A stretch of 19,920 bases of DNA, taken from positions 1 through 19,920 of the forward strand of contig JAMQCK010000564.1 of the NCBI GenBank assembly GCA_024196135.1. The letters are read 5' to 3'. Each line of letters begins with the position of its first letter. Within the stretch, counting starts at the first letter, position 1. The notes below the pieces were generated by a model, which was not told where the DNA came from, ran no database searches, and saw nothing but the letters and a program-made list of their open reading frames with translations. Both the position numbers and the translations under genes were made by a program. The stretch comes from Pleurotus ostreatus/Saccharomyces cerevisiae fusant. Its lineage: Eukaryota; Opisthokonta. This document shows, piece after piece, positions 1 through 9,905 of the stretch.

Positions 1-374
1 ATCTCCACCTCCTTCTCCCGGGTGACTGCGGAAAGTTTCTGCTTCGTCTCGTCTAGCGTGCTCTCCAAGCCATTGACCTTTGTACGACTGCGCTTGAGCG
101 TGCGCTGAGAATTGTAATATTTTTTCTGATATTCGACTTTGGCTTCGAGCGCTTCAGCTAGCTTTGGGCTCGCTTCATCAGCATCTGACGGCGAGCTATA
201 TGCATCCGGCTCGTCTTCAGGTATATCTGCTTGGTGCGAGCAGTGCGCTGCCGCTGCCGCCGCTCGTGCTGCCGCCGTTTGGGACTGTCGATCCTTCCGG
301 CGGCGCTTCTTGCCAGCAAAGTAACGAATATGCGGCGCATCTGGACTTTCTGGCAAGACATAGCTAGTCGGCAT
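1..374 (-). CDS. Unrecognised basic/coiled-coil protein, N-terminal part (runs off left edge)
   Basis: From an ATG at 374-372 the minus strand stays open to the window edge, giving about 124 residues with no stop. The start reads MPTSYVLPESPDAPHIRYF. A Lys/Arg cluster (KKRRRKDR, about residues 22-29) could be a nuclear localisation signal. An Ala-rich stretch and an acidic Asp/Glu/Ser segment follow. The last 40 or so residues, rich in Lys, Glu, Gln and Leu, look like a coiled coil (for example QRTLKRSRTKVNGLES). I do not recognise the family and propose no function. The product is truncated by the window, and a 5' intron or an upstream exon cannot be excluded. Support is the long open frame without stops and the protein-like composition; no homology was tested. 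Confidence 0.5.
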   Translation of the reverse strand, partial: MPTSYVLPESPDAPHIRYFAGKKRRRKDRQSQTAAARAAAAAAHCSHQADIPEDEPDAYSSPSDADEASPKLAEALEAKVEYQKKYYNSQRTLKRSRTKVNGLESTLDETKQKLSAVTREKEVE

Positions 375-1012
375 TTTTCCCGAGGTGTCCGGCGTGCCAA
401 TCAGACAGTGCGAAGCGCTGGGAGGTGCGCAAATGTGTTGTTTACATCTGTTTGTGGCGCGGTCGGACGGTCTGGATACTGTAAGCAGTGCAGGGATCTA
501 GCACCCTCTGGAAATGCGTGGAAAGCGCTCGGCTTGTACAATGAATTGTAATAAACAGAGCATATTGTTGGTCATTAGCCCCCGGAGTCCGTAGGATGGG
601 ACTCTTTGATGCAGTCCAGCTTGCCACCGTCGCCTTTGCCCGAGCACGGACGCAATCAAAATTCTGTTCTGTTTATTACAAATGTAGGCCCATTCTACAG
701 TGATTCTCAACTAATCAGATTCATAACCCTCCCCCAGGCTAAAGCCGGATTTTCGCCAACGTCGAAGGGAGGAAGAAGCGTGGGAACGTAACGGTGATCT
801 GGACATTTTGGCGGGGGCGTTGCCGGTCACCATTTGGCAGCCTCCCGGTTTGAAGTCCAGGATTCCTTGGGCTGTCAGCCTGCCACACAAGGCCACAATG
901 CCATCGAAACAATATGATATGGAGCATCAAACCGTCATGGGCTGTATATTACTCGATAATGTGTACACGAAACCTGTGAATTAGCCATGGTGGCCGGAGG
1001 AGTGCAGCATGC
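375..1012. other. Intergenic: upstream of the left partial gene and downstream of UTP5
   Basis: No convincing gene is visible in these 638 bases. Both flanking genes are on the minus strand, so the stretch should hold the UTP5 3' end and the promoter of the left-hand gene. The one structure I see is a 14-bp perfect inverted repeat with arms at 546-559 and 668-681. Short open frames here have no recognisable protein features. Confidence 0.6.
546..681. repeat. 14-bp perfect inverted repeat, about 108 bp spacer
   Basis: The left arm TTGTAATAAACAGA (546-559) is the exact reverse complement of the right arm TCTGTTTATTACAA (668-681). The arms enclose about 108 bp of non-coding sequence, 136 bp in all. 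It could be a remnant of a short inverted-repeat element, a long-range hairpin or chance. No clear target-site duplication flanks the arms. Confidence 0.45.
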
Positions 1013-3405
1013 TCACTCGCTCTCCTCGTCCTCTTCGCTATACTCTTCTGCCTCGTCATCGATGAACCCATTCAGCGCCGGTCCCTCGTCTGAATCATCG
1101 TCCTCATCCTCGTCCTCTTCGTCTTCCTCGTCCTCACTATCCTCTGCGCTCTCCTCGTCATCATCGTCCTCGTCACTGTCCCCGCCGAGAGCAACCTCCT
1201 CAATGTCGCCATCCTCTTCGTCGCCGACCTCGACCTCGACGTCCATGCGAGCGTCTTCCTCCTCGCTTTCACCCTCGACGTAACGCGCGACTTCGGCCTT
1301 CTTGCTCGCCGTCTTCGTCTTCTTACCGCGCGGGGCGACAGGTGCGGGTGCGGGTGCGCTGCGCATCTCGATCTGTGAGAGGACGAGGTCGAGACGGCCG
1401 CCGAGGGCGAGCAAGCTCTCGTGCAGGGCTAAGCGCTGCGTGAGCGTGCTGTGCAGGCCAGCAAGCCTCGCGACGAGGTCGGGGATCTGAAAGTCAAGTC
1501 AGTCAAGGTATTGGGTATACGGTGCGCAGATGCTCACCGTCATAAGATGTGCCCCGTGCACCGCCAGCACAGTCCGTATCCACGTCACCAGCGCCGTCCC
1601 GCGCTGTGCGCTCGCGCCACCCCCGCCACCCTTCGCGTTGCCTGCCCTACCACCGCGACCCAAACGCTCAACACACGCATTGATCAGCGGCACCGCCAGC
1701 TGGGGCGGCAGCCGCCTCACACTGTTGCGGATGAGACCCGCGTCGGAGTGCGCCAAACACGTCTCCAGCAACCGCGCGTCCGCCGAGTGCAGCGCCTGCA
1801 CGAGTGTGCGTGTGAGCGAGGCCGCGGGGACGATGCCGATGTCGTCGCGCTTCTTCTTCGAGGCGCCGGCGTGCTTGGGGGTGTCGGAGTCGGATTCGGA
1901 CTCGGGGGGCGGGACGGCGAGGCGCTCGCCCAAGCTGGCTTCGGCGAGGTCGACATTAAGGTCGCCTTCCGGGGCGTCCTCGGCGTCCTCGTCTTGACCG
2001 AGGTCGAGGCCGGAGCGCACGGCAACGAAGGCTGACTCGCCGTATCGCTTTTGCGTACCGGTAGCCTGTGATAGCCACGTCAGCCTGAGAGCAGTGACGA
2101 CGTTGTAGATAGACTTACTGAGGTGGTAGATGCAACGAGCTCCGGGTCCACATCCTCCATGACGGTGTCCGAGATGAAGTCTGACGAATCATCCAGGTAT
2201 TTCTAAGATGAACATTCGGCTTCAGTGCAGACTGGACGGAAGACCAAACGCACTATAGTCGACAATACGGGCCGCACACCGCCTACGAGGCGTGCAACAC
2301 ATATCTGACCAGGTTGCGGCCCGAAGCAAGCCTCCAGCACCTGTACCGACGCAGTGGCCGCCGACTTCACGGGCGGTGTTATCCGTGTACGAGGCGAGAG
2401 GGTAGGTGCGGAGGCGCCGGCAAACTGCTCGGGCAGGAGGTAGACATATATTCTGCCCGCCGTGTCGACGGCCAGCATATGTCGTGATGAGGACAGTGCA
2501 GCGCTGCGTGCGTCCGCGTCGAGAGGTATTGAGGCCACCATCTTGCCCTCGGTACCGCCGCTGGGCAATTCCCACATCGAGACGACGCGATCGCGCTCGG
2601 CTACGGACACAAACCGCGTCGGTGGCTCCTGGGATGCGTCCCAACGCAAGATCTGGATCGGTGTAGCGTGACCGGTGAATGTTGCGGTTTGGGCAGGCTT
2701 TTGAGGCTCGTCATCGGGCGTAGATGATAGGGCGCGTATAGTATGGCTTGCGGCGAGCACCTCAGCGTTGGAAGTACCTGGGCGGGCACATAAGGCAGTG
2801 AGGGGAACGCGATCGCCCTTCCAGTTTCCGATGATCTGGTTTTTGTGGGGGTTCCATATGTGGATCTCGCCGTCCTCGCCAGACGTCCAAAGGCTACCAT
2901 CAGCGGCAGGGGAGATGGCAAGTACAGGGGATGTAGATGTTGGGCTGGATAGGGTGCGCACGATGCGACCGTGTGAAGGGGAGAAGAGGGAGACCGAGCC
3001 ATCCGCTAGACCGAGCGCAACGACGTCGATCGCTGGATTCGTGGGCGCCTCGGCAGGGGTGTTGGTGCTCTTTCTGCGCTTCTTCTTGTTTGGGGGGGCA
3101 TCTGCCGGCGCTGCTAAAGTGTCGTCCGAGGTGTTGAGCTTCGCCCAGGCTAAGGAGGAGACGCGCACGGAGGGGACGAGGTACTCGGCAGTCGCCTTGT
3201 TCGTGAGCGCGTCGTATACGCGCAGCCGGTGCTTATCCACGACGGGGGTCACCAGCGCAAACAAGTTGCCGCCCGGTGAGAAGGCCGACATCGCGCTCGA
3301 CAGGAACGCATCGTCTGCAGGGGGTTGGGAGACGGCGGCGGTAGACTTGGGGTGCGACTTGGGCGCCTTGGAGCGCGCCTTCTTCAATTTTGTTGTCGAG
3401 GACAT
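1013..3405 (-). CDS. UTP5: UTP5/WDR43-type small-subunit processome protein (WD40 + Utp12 domain)
   Basis: Four exons on the minus strand: 3405-2254, 2202-2119, 2065-1538 and 1486-1013. The introns are 51, 53 and 51 nt, all GT-AG with phase kept, giving 745 aa. Residues 1-384 form WD40 repeats, with SGEDGEIHIWN near 175-185 a clear blade end. A basic loop KKKRRKS lies at 107-113. Residues about 497-625 match the helical Utp12 domain (LTRTLVQALH through LHESLLALGG, crossing the last intron). The final 90 or so residues are almost entirely Asp/Glu/Ser, a tail common in nucleolar proteins. In yeast, Utp5 belongs to the t-UTP/UtpA subcomplex, which binds nascent pre-rRNA and supports Pol I transcription and 18S processing. 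The length is close to yeast Utp5 and human WDR43. The start is the first ATG of the open frame. It is divergent from PHO85. Confidence 0.9.
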
Positions 3406-3864
3406 GGGGAGAGGTCGTCTCGCCTTACTGGGCGTCTACAACGACGAGTGAAGGGTGTTGATCGCTGTGCACGACGGCGTCGAGCGTTCGGGACAAAAAT
3501 TTGGACGCCATTGTTTTTCGCCATCAATCACCCATCCGAATGGGGATGCATGCTTGCAATTGTTTGCGGTCCGGCCCGGATGATGTTCTGGCACTTTACC
3601 AGAAAGTCAGCTATACAGCTTGTTCCTGACCTCCATCTCCTCCCCATCTCCCGCCTCTTGAGATCTGACTCTGCGGGTCTTGCACGCAGTACCACGAAAT
3701 ACCGATCTATCGACAATTACTTTCCGTCCGTGCCGTACCAGCCTCGCACAGTCCAGAATCGACGAAGCCGGAGCTTATACGCGTTGACCGCCGGGTCTTC
3801 CCTCGTTTCTTCCTCTCATTTATAAGGTCGCGCACTTGAGGATACGACCAGAATCACGACCACC
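3406..3864. promoter_or_regulatory. Shared divergent upstream region of UTP5 and PHO85
   Basis: These 459 bp separate the UTP5 ATG (minus) from the PHO85 ATG (plus) and must carry both promoters unless control elements lie inside the genes. A TATA-like TTTATAAGG sits at 3819-3827, about 40 bp before the PHO85 ATG, which is close for a TATA box. The PHO85 start has a favourable CACCATG context. No gene is apparent inside; the open frames read here continue as shadows of the neighbours. Confidence 0.55.
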
Positions 3865-5295
3865 ATGTCATCGTCATCAGCAGCAGCAGCCAGCATGAAC
3901 TATATCCAGGTACGTCTTAAGCGCCTTTCTGATGGATCTCGCTCATCGCACGCGTCCAGCTCGAGAAATTGGGTAAGTGTCTTTGTGGCGAGGCGATTGC
4001 AGGAGCACTGAAGCGTGTCTGCTAGGCGAGGGGACGTACGCCACTGTATACAAGGTGCGTTGCATCGTACATGCAGGCGAAAGCGTCTCATCCGCCACAG
4101 GGCCGTTCTCGAACCACGAATGAGATCGTGGCGCTCAAGGAGATACACCTCGACGCAGAAGAAGGAACACCATCTACCGCCATCCGCGAGATCTCCCTCA
4201 TGAAGGAGCTCAAGCACGTCAACATCGTCCGCCTCTACGACGTGATCCACACCGAGACGAAGCTCACGCTCATCTTCGAGTTCTGCGACGGCGATCTCAA
4301 GCGGCACATGGACCAGCACGGCGATCGGGGCGCGCTCCGTCCCGACGTCGTCCGCTCCTTCATGTACCAGCTTCTCAAGGGCACGGCCTTCTGTCACGAG
4401 AACCAGGTCCTGCACCGCGATCTCAAGCCGCAGAACCTGCTCATCAACTCGAAGGGCGAGCTCAAGCTGGGTGACTTTGGTCTCGCCCGTGCCTTTGGTG
4501 TCCCGGTAAACACGTTCTCGAACGAGGTGCGTTGATCGGCTTTGTGGCGCGCGCATGTACTGACTCATTCAGGTCGTGACGTTGTGGTACCGTGCGCCCG
4601 ATGTGCTCTTGGGCTCAAGGACGTACAGCACGTCGATTGATGTGTGGTCGTGCGGGTGCATCTTTGCAGAGATGATCCAGGGCGTGCCGCTATTCCGAGG
4701 ACGAGACAACCAAGACCAGCTCCTACACATCATGCGCATCATTGGGACCCCGTCGCACGAGCAGCTGCAGAAGATGCAGAAAGATTCGGTACGTAGTCAA
4801 TTGACTGCTCAGTGCTTCTGCTCACTTTCATCGCAGCCCGAGATTCAGCTGAAGACCTTCCCCCGCTATCCCAAGCTTCCCTTCCAACAATTCGTGCCCA
4901 AAGCTTCCCCAGAAGGTGCGCTTTCTCCCGCATTCAATAGTCTTGCATCTAACCCCTCACAAGCAATCGACCTCCTCGAGCGTCTCCTCAAGTTCGACCC
5001 CGCTGAGCGCATCACTGCCGCCGACGCCCTCAGCCACCCCTACTTCACCAACGTCCAGGCGCCCGCCCAATTCGCGCCCGCGGGCTCGATGGCGCCGCCC
5101 GCCTTCGCCTACCCGCACCCGCACCCGCAAATGCGGCCTCAGCAGCAGCACCAGTATGGCCAGCCGTTCGCGGTGCCGGCGCAGCAGGTGCCGGTGCATC
5201 CTCAGCATGTTGCCGCAGCGCAGGCGCAGATGCAGGCTCAGGCTCAGGCGGCGCAGCAGTACCAGGGCATGCCGTATGGTGCGTACCATAGGTGA
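3865..5295 (+). CDS. PHO85: PHO85-type cyclin-dependent kinase (PSTAIRE CDK)
   Basis: Seven exons: 3865-3909, 3960-3972, 4026-4054, 4101-4526, 4573-4788, 4837-4915 and 4964-5295. The introns are 46-53 nt, all GT-AG and phase-consistent, giving 379 aa. Kinase landmarks are the glycine loop [10 protein letters not shown] (20-29), catalytic Lys42 in VALK, the cyclin-binding helix PSTAIRE (53-59), HRDLKPQN (134-141), DFG (154-156) and [15 protein letters not shown]. The string [20 protein letters not shown] is typical of Pho85/PhoA rather than Cdc2. The kinase domain ends near residue 299. The last 80 residues are a Gln/Ala/Pro/His-rich tail; yeast Pho85 is about 305 aa and lacks a tail this long. 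In fungi Pho85 pairs with cyclins such as Pho80 to control phosphate, glycogen and cell-cycle responses in nucleus and cytoplasm. Exons 2 (13 nt) and 3 (29 nt) are very short but needed to encode the glycine loop. Confidence 0.93.
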
Positions 5296-6030
5296 AGGGG
5301 GTGTAACGGTGAAGGGGTAGGTTGTTGATGAAGGAATATCCGTCCGGAAAGGGATACCCACGACGTCGGACATAATGGCTTCATAGATTGCAAGGACCGG
5401 CAGACCGGGGATCCTTGTGTTGCTCTGTTTGCTCTCTTTTATTTCTTGGCTCGTATTCTCGTTTGCAACGTGTTGACTACCATGGCCGCTGTATCCTAGT
5501 ACATCAGAGGATCGTATATGTATTTGTTCAACATGGATTGGCTCGGTGGCTATCGCTACGTTGGTTGGGTGGTTCGAGGGCAAACGACAGAATTCAGTCC
5601 CATACAGACGGCTCACCAGGTGGGCAGTAATTGAAGGGTAGGTGTATGTAGAACGAGGTCTGGCGAGAGAGGGAGGTTCGTAGTTTGAAATGTATGTCAT
5701 CTCCAGAACAATTTCCCTCTTTAGGGCAATCGTTGGGACTTACCTAACTATTGATGCCGTGTATAGCATAGTTGAGCATCTATCAGGTATATACTAGAAT
5801 CTTTGAATGTATACGTCTAACTCTGGCAGAGGTCTGCCGTTGTTAAACTGTTTCCGGAAGTTGCTCCCACTGTATTCCAAAAGGGGAAGAAGGCAACATC
5901 GGATCGGCGATCAAACAACTGGCATCTGTCCACGTGACCACCACGCGCGTTCTTTGCGCACAACCATCACCATCGTTATCGGCTCCGCCACAGTTTTTCC
6001 ACTTCTTGTTCTCATCTCATAGCACTGGAC
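5296..6030. other. Intergenic: PHO85 3' end and FunK1-A promoter
   Basis: No gene is supported in these 735 bp. The left part should be the PHO85 3' UTR and the right part the FunK1-A promoter. A CACGTG core lies at 5931-5936, about 95 bp before the FunK1-A ATG. A 247-codon antisense open frame at 4957-5700 mostly mirrors PHO85 exon 7 and was not accepted as a gene. Confidence 0.6.
5931..5938. promoter_or_regulatory. CACGTGAC element (E-box core) upstream of FunK1-A
   Basis: CACGTGAC ends about 92 bp before the FunK1-A ATG at 6031. CACGTG is the palindromic core bound by bHLH factors such as Pho4, Cbf1 and USF-type proteins in fungi. The same 8-mer occurs upstream of FunK1-B at 9757-9764. 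I found no other CACGTG when scanning the window by eye. Function is inferred from position and sharing only. Confidence 0.4.
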
Positions 6031-8982
6031 ATGGCGAGCCAGAACCTTCCCCCTCTAGCAGCCAAATTCGTACGCAATGCGAAGAAGAGGACTCGCGTCT
6101 CAGCTGTCGAAGACTTCTACGCAACGTACGCTCGAGATTGGTCGCGTCTATCGACTACGGATGTGGACAAGCTGGTGCAGACGCTGAAGGCCGCGGGAGA
6201 TTTGCTGGATACCGAGTGGGCAGCCCTGCCTCTGACAAGGACAAGGACCGGTGGCGAAACTACCTGGTACAACATCGAAGACGAGCACTTCCGAGGCCTT
6301 GAGGATGTCTTCAAGAGCGTGATTCGGGCCGCGGAGGAAGAGCTCCCTACCAGGTTCTCTCGCGCTTCTCGGACAACGAAGCTCATATGCTGGCCCAGGC
6401 GAAGCATGCAGTTGGAAATCGACGGGTCGACGCCTCGCGTCGACGCTGTCAGCATGCGCGTCGAGCCCTCTTGCCCTGAAGGTGCTCGACCCGGTGGTGC
6501 GCGTAATGGCTCTTTCAAACTCCGACGATCTCGAAGGACAGTCTTTGCCGCCGACGCTCTTATAACGGCTGAGTTTAGAGGGCCCTGGGATTGGAGTCGG
6601 CGAGATCGCCACGAGGTGCGCTTTTGTTCTCTGCCCGCCCTCCGAGTCATACTAATTGCTTTCGCGCAGAACGACGAGAAGATCTTTGGGCATGCTGCAC
6701 ATGCTCTGTTCAATGACGTCGCCCGCGTCGCCGTCTTCTCGTTCACCATCGAAGGAACATGGATGCGGCTTTGGTGCCATACTCGAACGCACACCGGACT
6801 CTCCAAGTATTTCGATATCCACAAGGTGCGTAGCCGCAGCTGTCTTAAAAATTGCGTCTCTGACATTCCTGTAGAACCCTGGCGAACTTATCCAATTCAT
6901 CCTCTTTAGCGCGTATGCGACTCCGACACAACTCGGGATAGACCCATCCGTGCACCGGGTCGTCGACGAGGACGGCCTTCTCCAATATCAGTTCGACGTC
7001 TGCAATCCAAAGACACTGGCCACTACCACCTATCAGACCGTGAACCTCATCGCAGAGCCCTCCGTCGTCGACATCTACTCACGGACCATGCGCGTCTTCG
7101 AGGTCCGTGAGGTCACGCATCTTGCGGAATCGGCCAATGGCAGACGCCTCGCTGCCGACTCCAACGTACTGCGCGATTTCTGGGGCTACGAGGACGCGGA
7201 GGAAGAATCCTGCAAGCAAAGTGTCATTATCCAGGGTCTGAAGGAAGCGAAAGTCTGGGCGAGCGCTGCGAAGCACTTCATGAACATCATCCAGGATGGT
7301 ATTGTCCTAGGGCCGTCTTCTACTACCATTGGCTTCGGCCCTCCCATGGTCTTCCACGGCATAACACCCACCCCTCACGCTGATGCACAGTCCTACAAAA
7401 CCATCGATGCTTCGAGGGTGGACCTCTCTGGCTCATCCGAGCGCAAGGCTACTGCGGCGGCCCCTCCACCACTAGTGCCCGCGGAGCCCCTACCTCTTCA
7501 GGCAAAAAAGCACGTTCGCACCGTGTACAAGCAGGTATGCAGAGACCTTTTCGAGGTCACGGACCCCGCGTTCTTTTTCTACGCGATGAGTCAGGTGGCG
7601 CAGAGTGAGTTTCCTTCTATGTGATACTCCAGTATGACCAGTATGATTTCTAACCTTTTTCCAGTCTTACGATACTTGAAGCTTGCCGGCTATGTCCATA
7701 GAGACGTCAGCCCCGGTAACTTCCTCCTGTATTACCTGAAGGGGCCGCTTCCGTCCGTGGAGGATATGTCGAAGACGAAGCGCAAGGACTGGGTGACGAT
7801 TGTCTCCGACCTCGAATACTCTCAGCCCTTCCTCACCAGCGACTATCATGATTCAATCGTCGTAAGTCAGCTCAGAGCTAATACTCTTTGACACTCATTG
7901 ATGGCTTGCAGGGCACTTCGTACTACATCGCGGTGGAAGTTCAGACCAGCGGGTACGGGTTCAAGCCCGAAGTCGAATCCTTCCGCGTCCCCCGTTCGCT
8001 GGCGCTGAAAAGCTTCGCTTTCAATCCCTATCACGATCTTGAGTCCTCTCTGTGGATGGCTTTGGACTTCGTTATTCGTCGCGCGCCTCAAAAGGTCATC
8101 GATACCGATGTATCTGGGCGACCGGTGAAGGAAATCCTCCAGCAGCATGCGCAGAAGATGTTCATAGCACGAGCGGACGGTTCTCAGAGTCGCTGGAAGT
8201 ACTTGACGAGCTTCCGGCCGATTAGGGAGCTGCGAGCGGACCTTCGTCTCATCTATGGGAAAGCGCATCCTATCCCCAAGCTGGCCGACTGCATTGTGGA
8301 CATGCGCCAGGCGTACATTGCGCTGCAGGACAGCGTGGAGACTCCGACCGTGCCCCTGGCCAACGGGCGCCATGCGTTCGACCCTGCGCTATTCAAGGAC
8401 GTCGTGTACGACAAGCTCGAGGCGGTGTACACCGCGATTAGCGACCACTACGCGTGCGCGAACAACGCGGACACCTTCGTGTGGGTGCCCAAACCTCCGG
8501 GACCCGTCTACTATACATTCTCAGGCGAGACAGACCCCGGATCTGATGTCGATGGCCCGTCAGACGAAGATTTGGGTGAAGAGACGGACGAAGAGGGGCT
8601 TCCGAAGGATGATCGGGCAGATGCGCTCGTTGGGAAAAGCGGCGAAGTGGGCGACGACATGCACGTCGTCAACAACGGTTCGGTAGCGCGGAATGCGTCC
8701 GAGGCAGGCGCAGGTGTGGATGGCATTGCTGCAGGACCGAATCGTGCGGCGCCCCCGCTCAAGCGGAAGCGCGACGATGACATTCAGCCCGATCCACCTA
8801 TGCAGAAGGCTAAGCGCTCGCGCACAAAGGGATTGGCACCTACGCGAAGGTCTGACCGCATACGGAAAATGTTGGCAAAGAAAGATTGTCCGGAAGAAGC
8901 GCAGGTCCCAAGCGCATCGCGGTCGAAATTAACCCGCAGCACGCAACGCAAGAAGACGCGGACTGGTATAGCGATGCATTAG
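6031..8982 (+). CDS. FunK1-type fungal protein kinase, copy A
   Basis: Five exons: 6031-6615, 6670-6825, 6875-7604, 7665-7861 and 7912-8982. The introns are 54, 49, 60 and 50 nt, giving 912 aa. The N-terminal half resembles the N-terminal region of the FunK1 family (Pfam Pkinase_fungal). The C-lobe shows HRDVSPGN (502-509) for the catalytic loop, SDLEY (538-542) in place of DFG, and GTSYYIAVEV (from 557) for the activation-segment end. FNPYHDLESSLWMALDFV follows, typical of the family. At the expected ATP-binding Lys the sequence is VLRD (Arg347). The last 170 or so residues are acidic and then basic, with KRKRDDD (840-846) and KRSRTKG ending in RRSDRIR, a probable nuclear localisation signal. 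FunK1 proteins are expanded in mushroom-forming fungi; substrates are unknown. Intron 1 is a multiple of three and stop-free, but copy B has an intron at the same place, so I treat it as spliced. Start: ATG aligned with copy B. Confidence 0.88.
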
Positions 8983-9756
8983 ATATCTATGGTACATCAC
9001 TCCAAGGATTGCAGAGAAGCCGGTTATGTGCATTGTCTTTCATTGTGTGATGCGATCGGTGTGCGCGCGGGATACATTCGATGACAGTAACTATTTGCAG
9101 AGCCCGCGTACGATGCTCGCCGTCCCGCAGATGCCACACGTCTGTCGGAATTGCACGGCAGGGTCCTGCTGCGTTTTACCTCGCACGAAGTCCTCCATGG
9201 TTTCGGGGCTTGTCTTACCGCAGATCGAAATGCGCTGCCACCGCCCGTGTGGCAACAATAGCAAGCAATGCTACCGGGATCATCGAAGGGACTGGATGAG
9301 TTGAGATTCAACGGTGTGATAATGCATAGAAGAGACAGTAACATAGAAGGTATCTAGGTATAATGACAAGGACGAGTGTCACGGCTTCAAAGCAGGGAAT
9401 AATAAATGGGAAGAGGGTAGCGACGTTGCGGATGACGACGGAGGGCCGGAGTAAAGTCGTTCACAGATGCTCAGGCGGAATGGCATATCAGCTTAATTTA
9501 GGGAAGCGGATGAGCGTAGCGCATGCGTCTGCATTCCTCAGGCGACCCTGGCTGGCCTTCAGGCTGGTGTGATCATTATCAGTAATATACAGCCGATTGG
9601 CGGTTCATTGTCCGAGTCAGAACGCGTCTCCGGCGGCCATGCTTCATGAAATGGAAGGCGTGGCCCCGGGCCATCGTGACCTCGCCGCAGTGCATGTGAA
9701 TCAAATGTTGAACCGAAATTCTTCCAAAACGGGGAATGTGACGGCCTCATGGCCAT

Positions 9757-9764
9757 CACGTGAC
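9757..9764. promoter_or_regulatory. CACGTGAC element (E-box core) upstream of FunK1-B
   Basis: CACGTGAC lies within the palindrome TCACGTGA (9756-9763), about 250 bp before the FunK1-B ATG. It is identical over 8 bp to the element upstream of FunK1-A at 5931-5938. bHLH binding is a possibility from the core sequence; there is no direct evidence. Confidence 0.4.
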
Positions 9765-9896
9765 ATCCTCGAGGCCTGCGAGACCATGCGGGTCGCGTTT
9801 GTTGAACCCGAACCATCAACATCTTCACAGGCCAAACGCGTTTGCCGCCTCCGTCGGGCCATCGCCACGCGCAAATTAACTGGCCTTGGACTCCCC

Positions 9897-9905
9897 CATA
9901 AATAG
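9897..9905 (+). promoter_or_regulatory. TATA-like element of FunK1-B
   Basis: CATAAATAG sits about 112 bp before the ATG at 10017. A pyrimidine-rich stretch follows (about 9911-9932), as is common near fungal transcription starts. The spacing would allow a 5' UTR of roughly 60-90 nt. This is a sequence-match call only. Confidence 0.35.

Noticed and set aside
1..374. Left partial gene as a transposase-associated protein
   Set aside because: The coiled-coil and basic segments resemble many unrelated proteins; no transposase motif is visible in the fragment.
830..895. tRNA-like stretch (GGTTTGAAGTCC resembling a B box)
   Set aside because: No matching A box, acceptor stem or cloverleaf could be folded on either strand.
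987..1283. Poly-Ser open frame on the plus strand
   Set aside because: It is the reverse reading of the Asp/Glu-rich tail of UTP5 (GAC/GAG codons read as TCG/CTC-type codons in a shifted frame).
2768..3451. 227-codon plus-strand open frame
   Set aside because: It is antisense to the UTP5 WD40 exon and shows no recognisable domain.
3900..4568. 222-codon minus-strand open frame
   Set aside because: It is antisense to PHO85 exon 4, whose sense frame has all CDK motifs.
4957..5700. 247-codon minus-strand open frame
   Set aside because: Most of it is antisense to PHO85 exon 7; the Arg/Leu/Val-rich C-terminal part is the typical reverse reading of Gln/Ala/Pro codons, and the rest lies in the 3' UTR.
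5931..9764. The two CACGTG sites as proof of Pho4 control
   Set aside because: The core is also bound by other bHLH factors and is only 6 bp; reported as a shared motif without assigning the factor.
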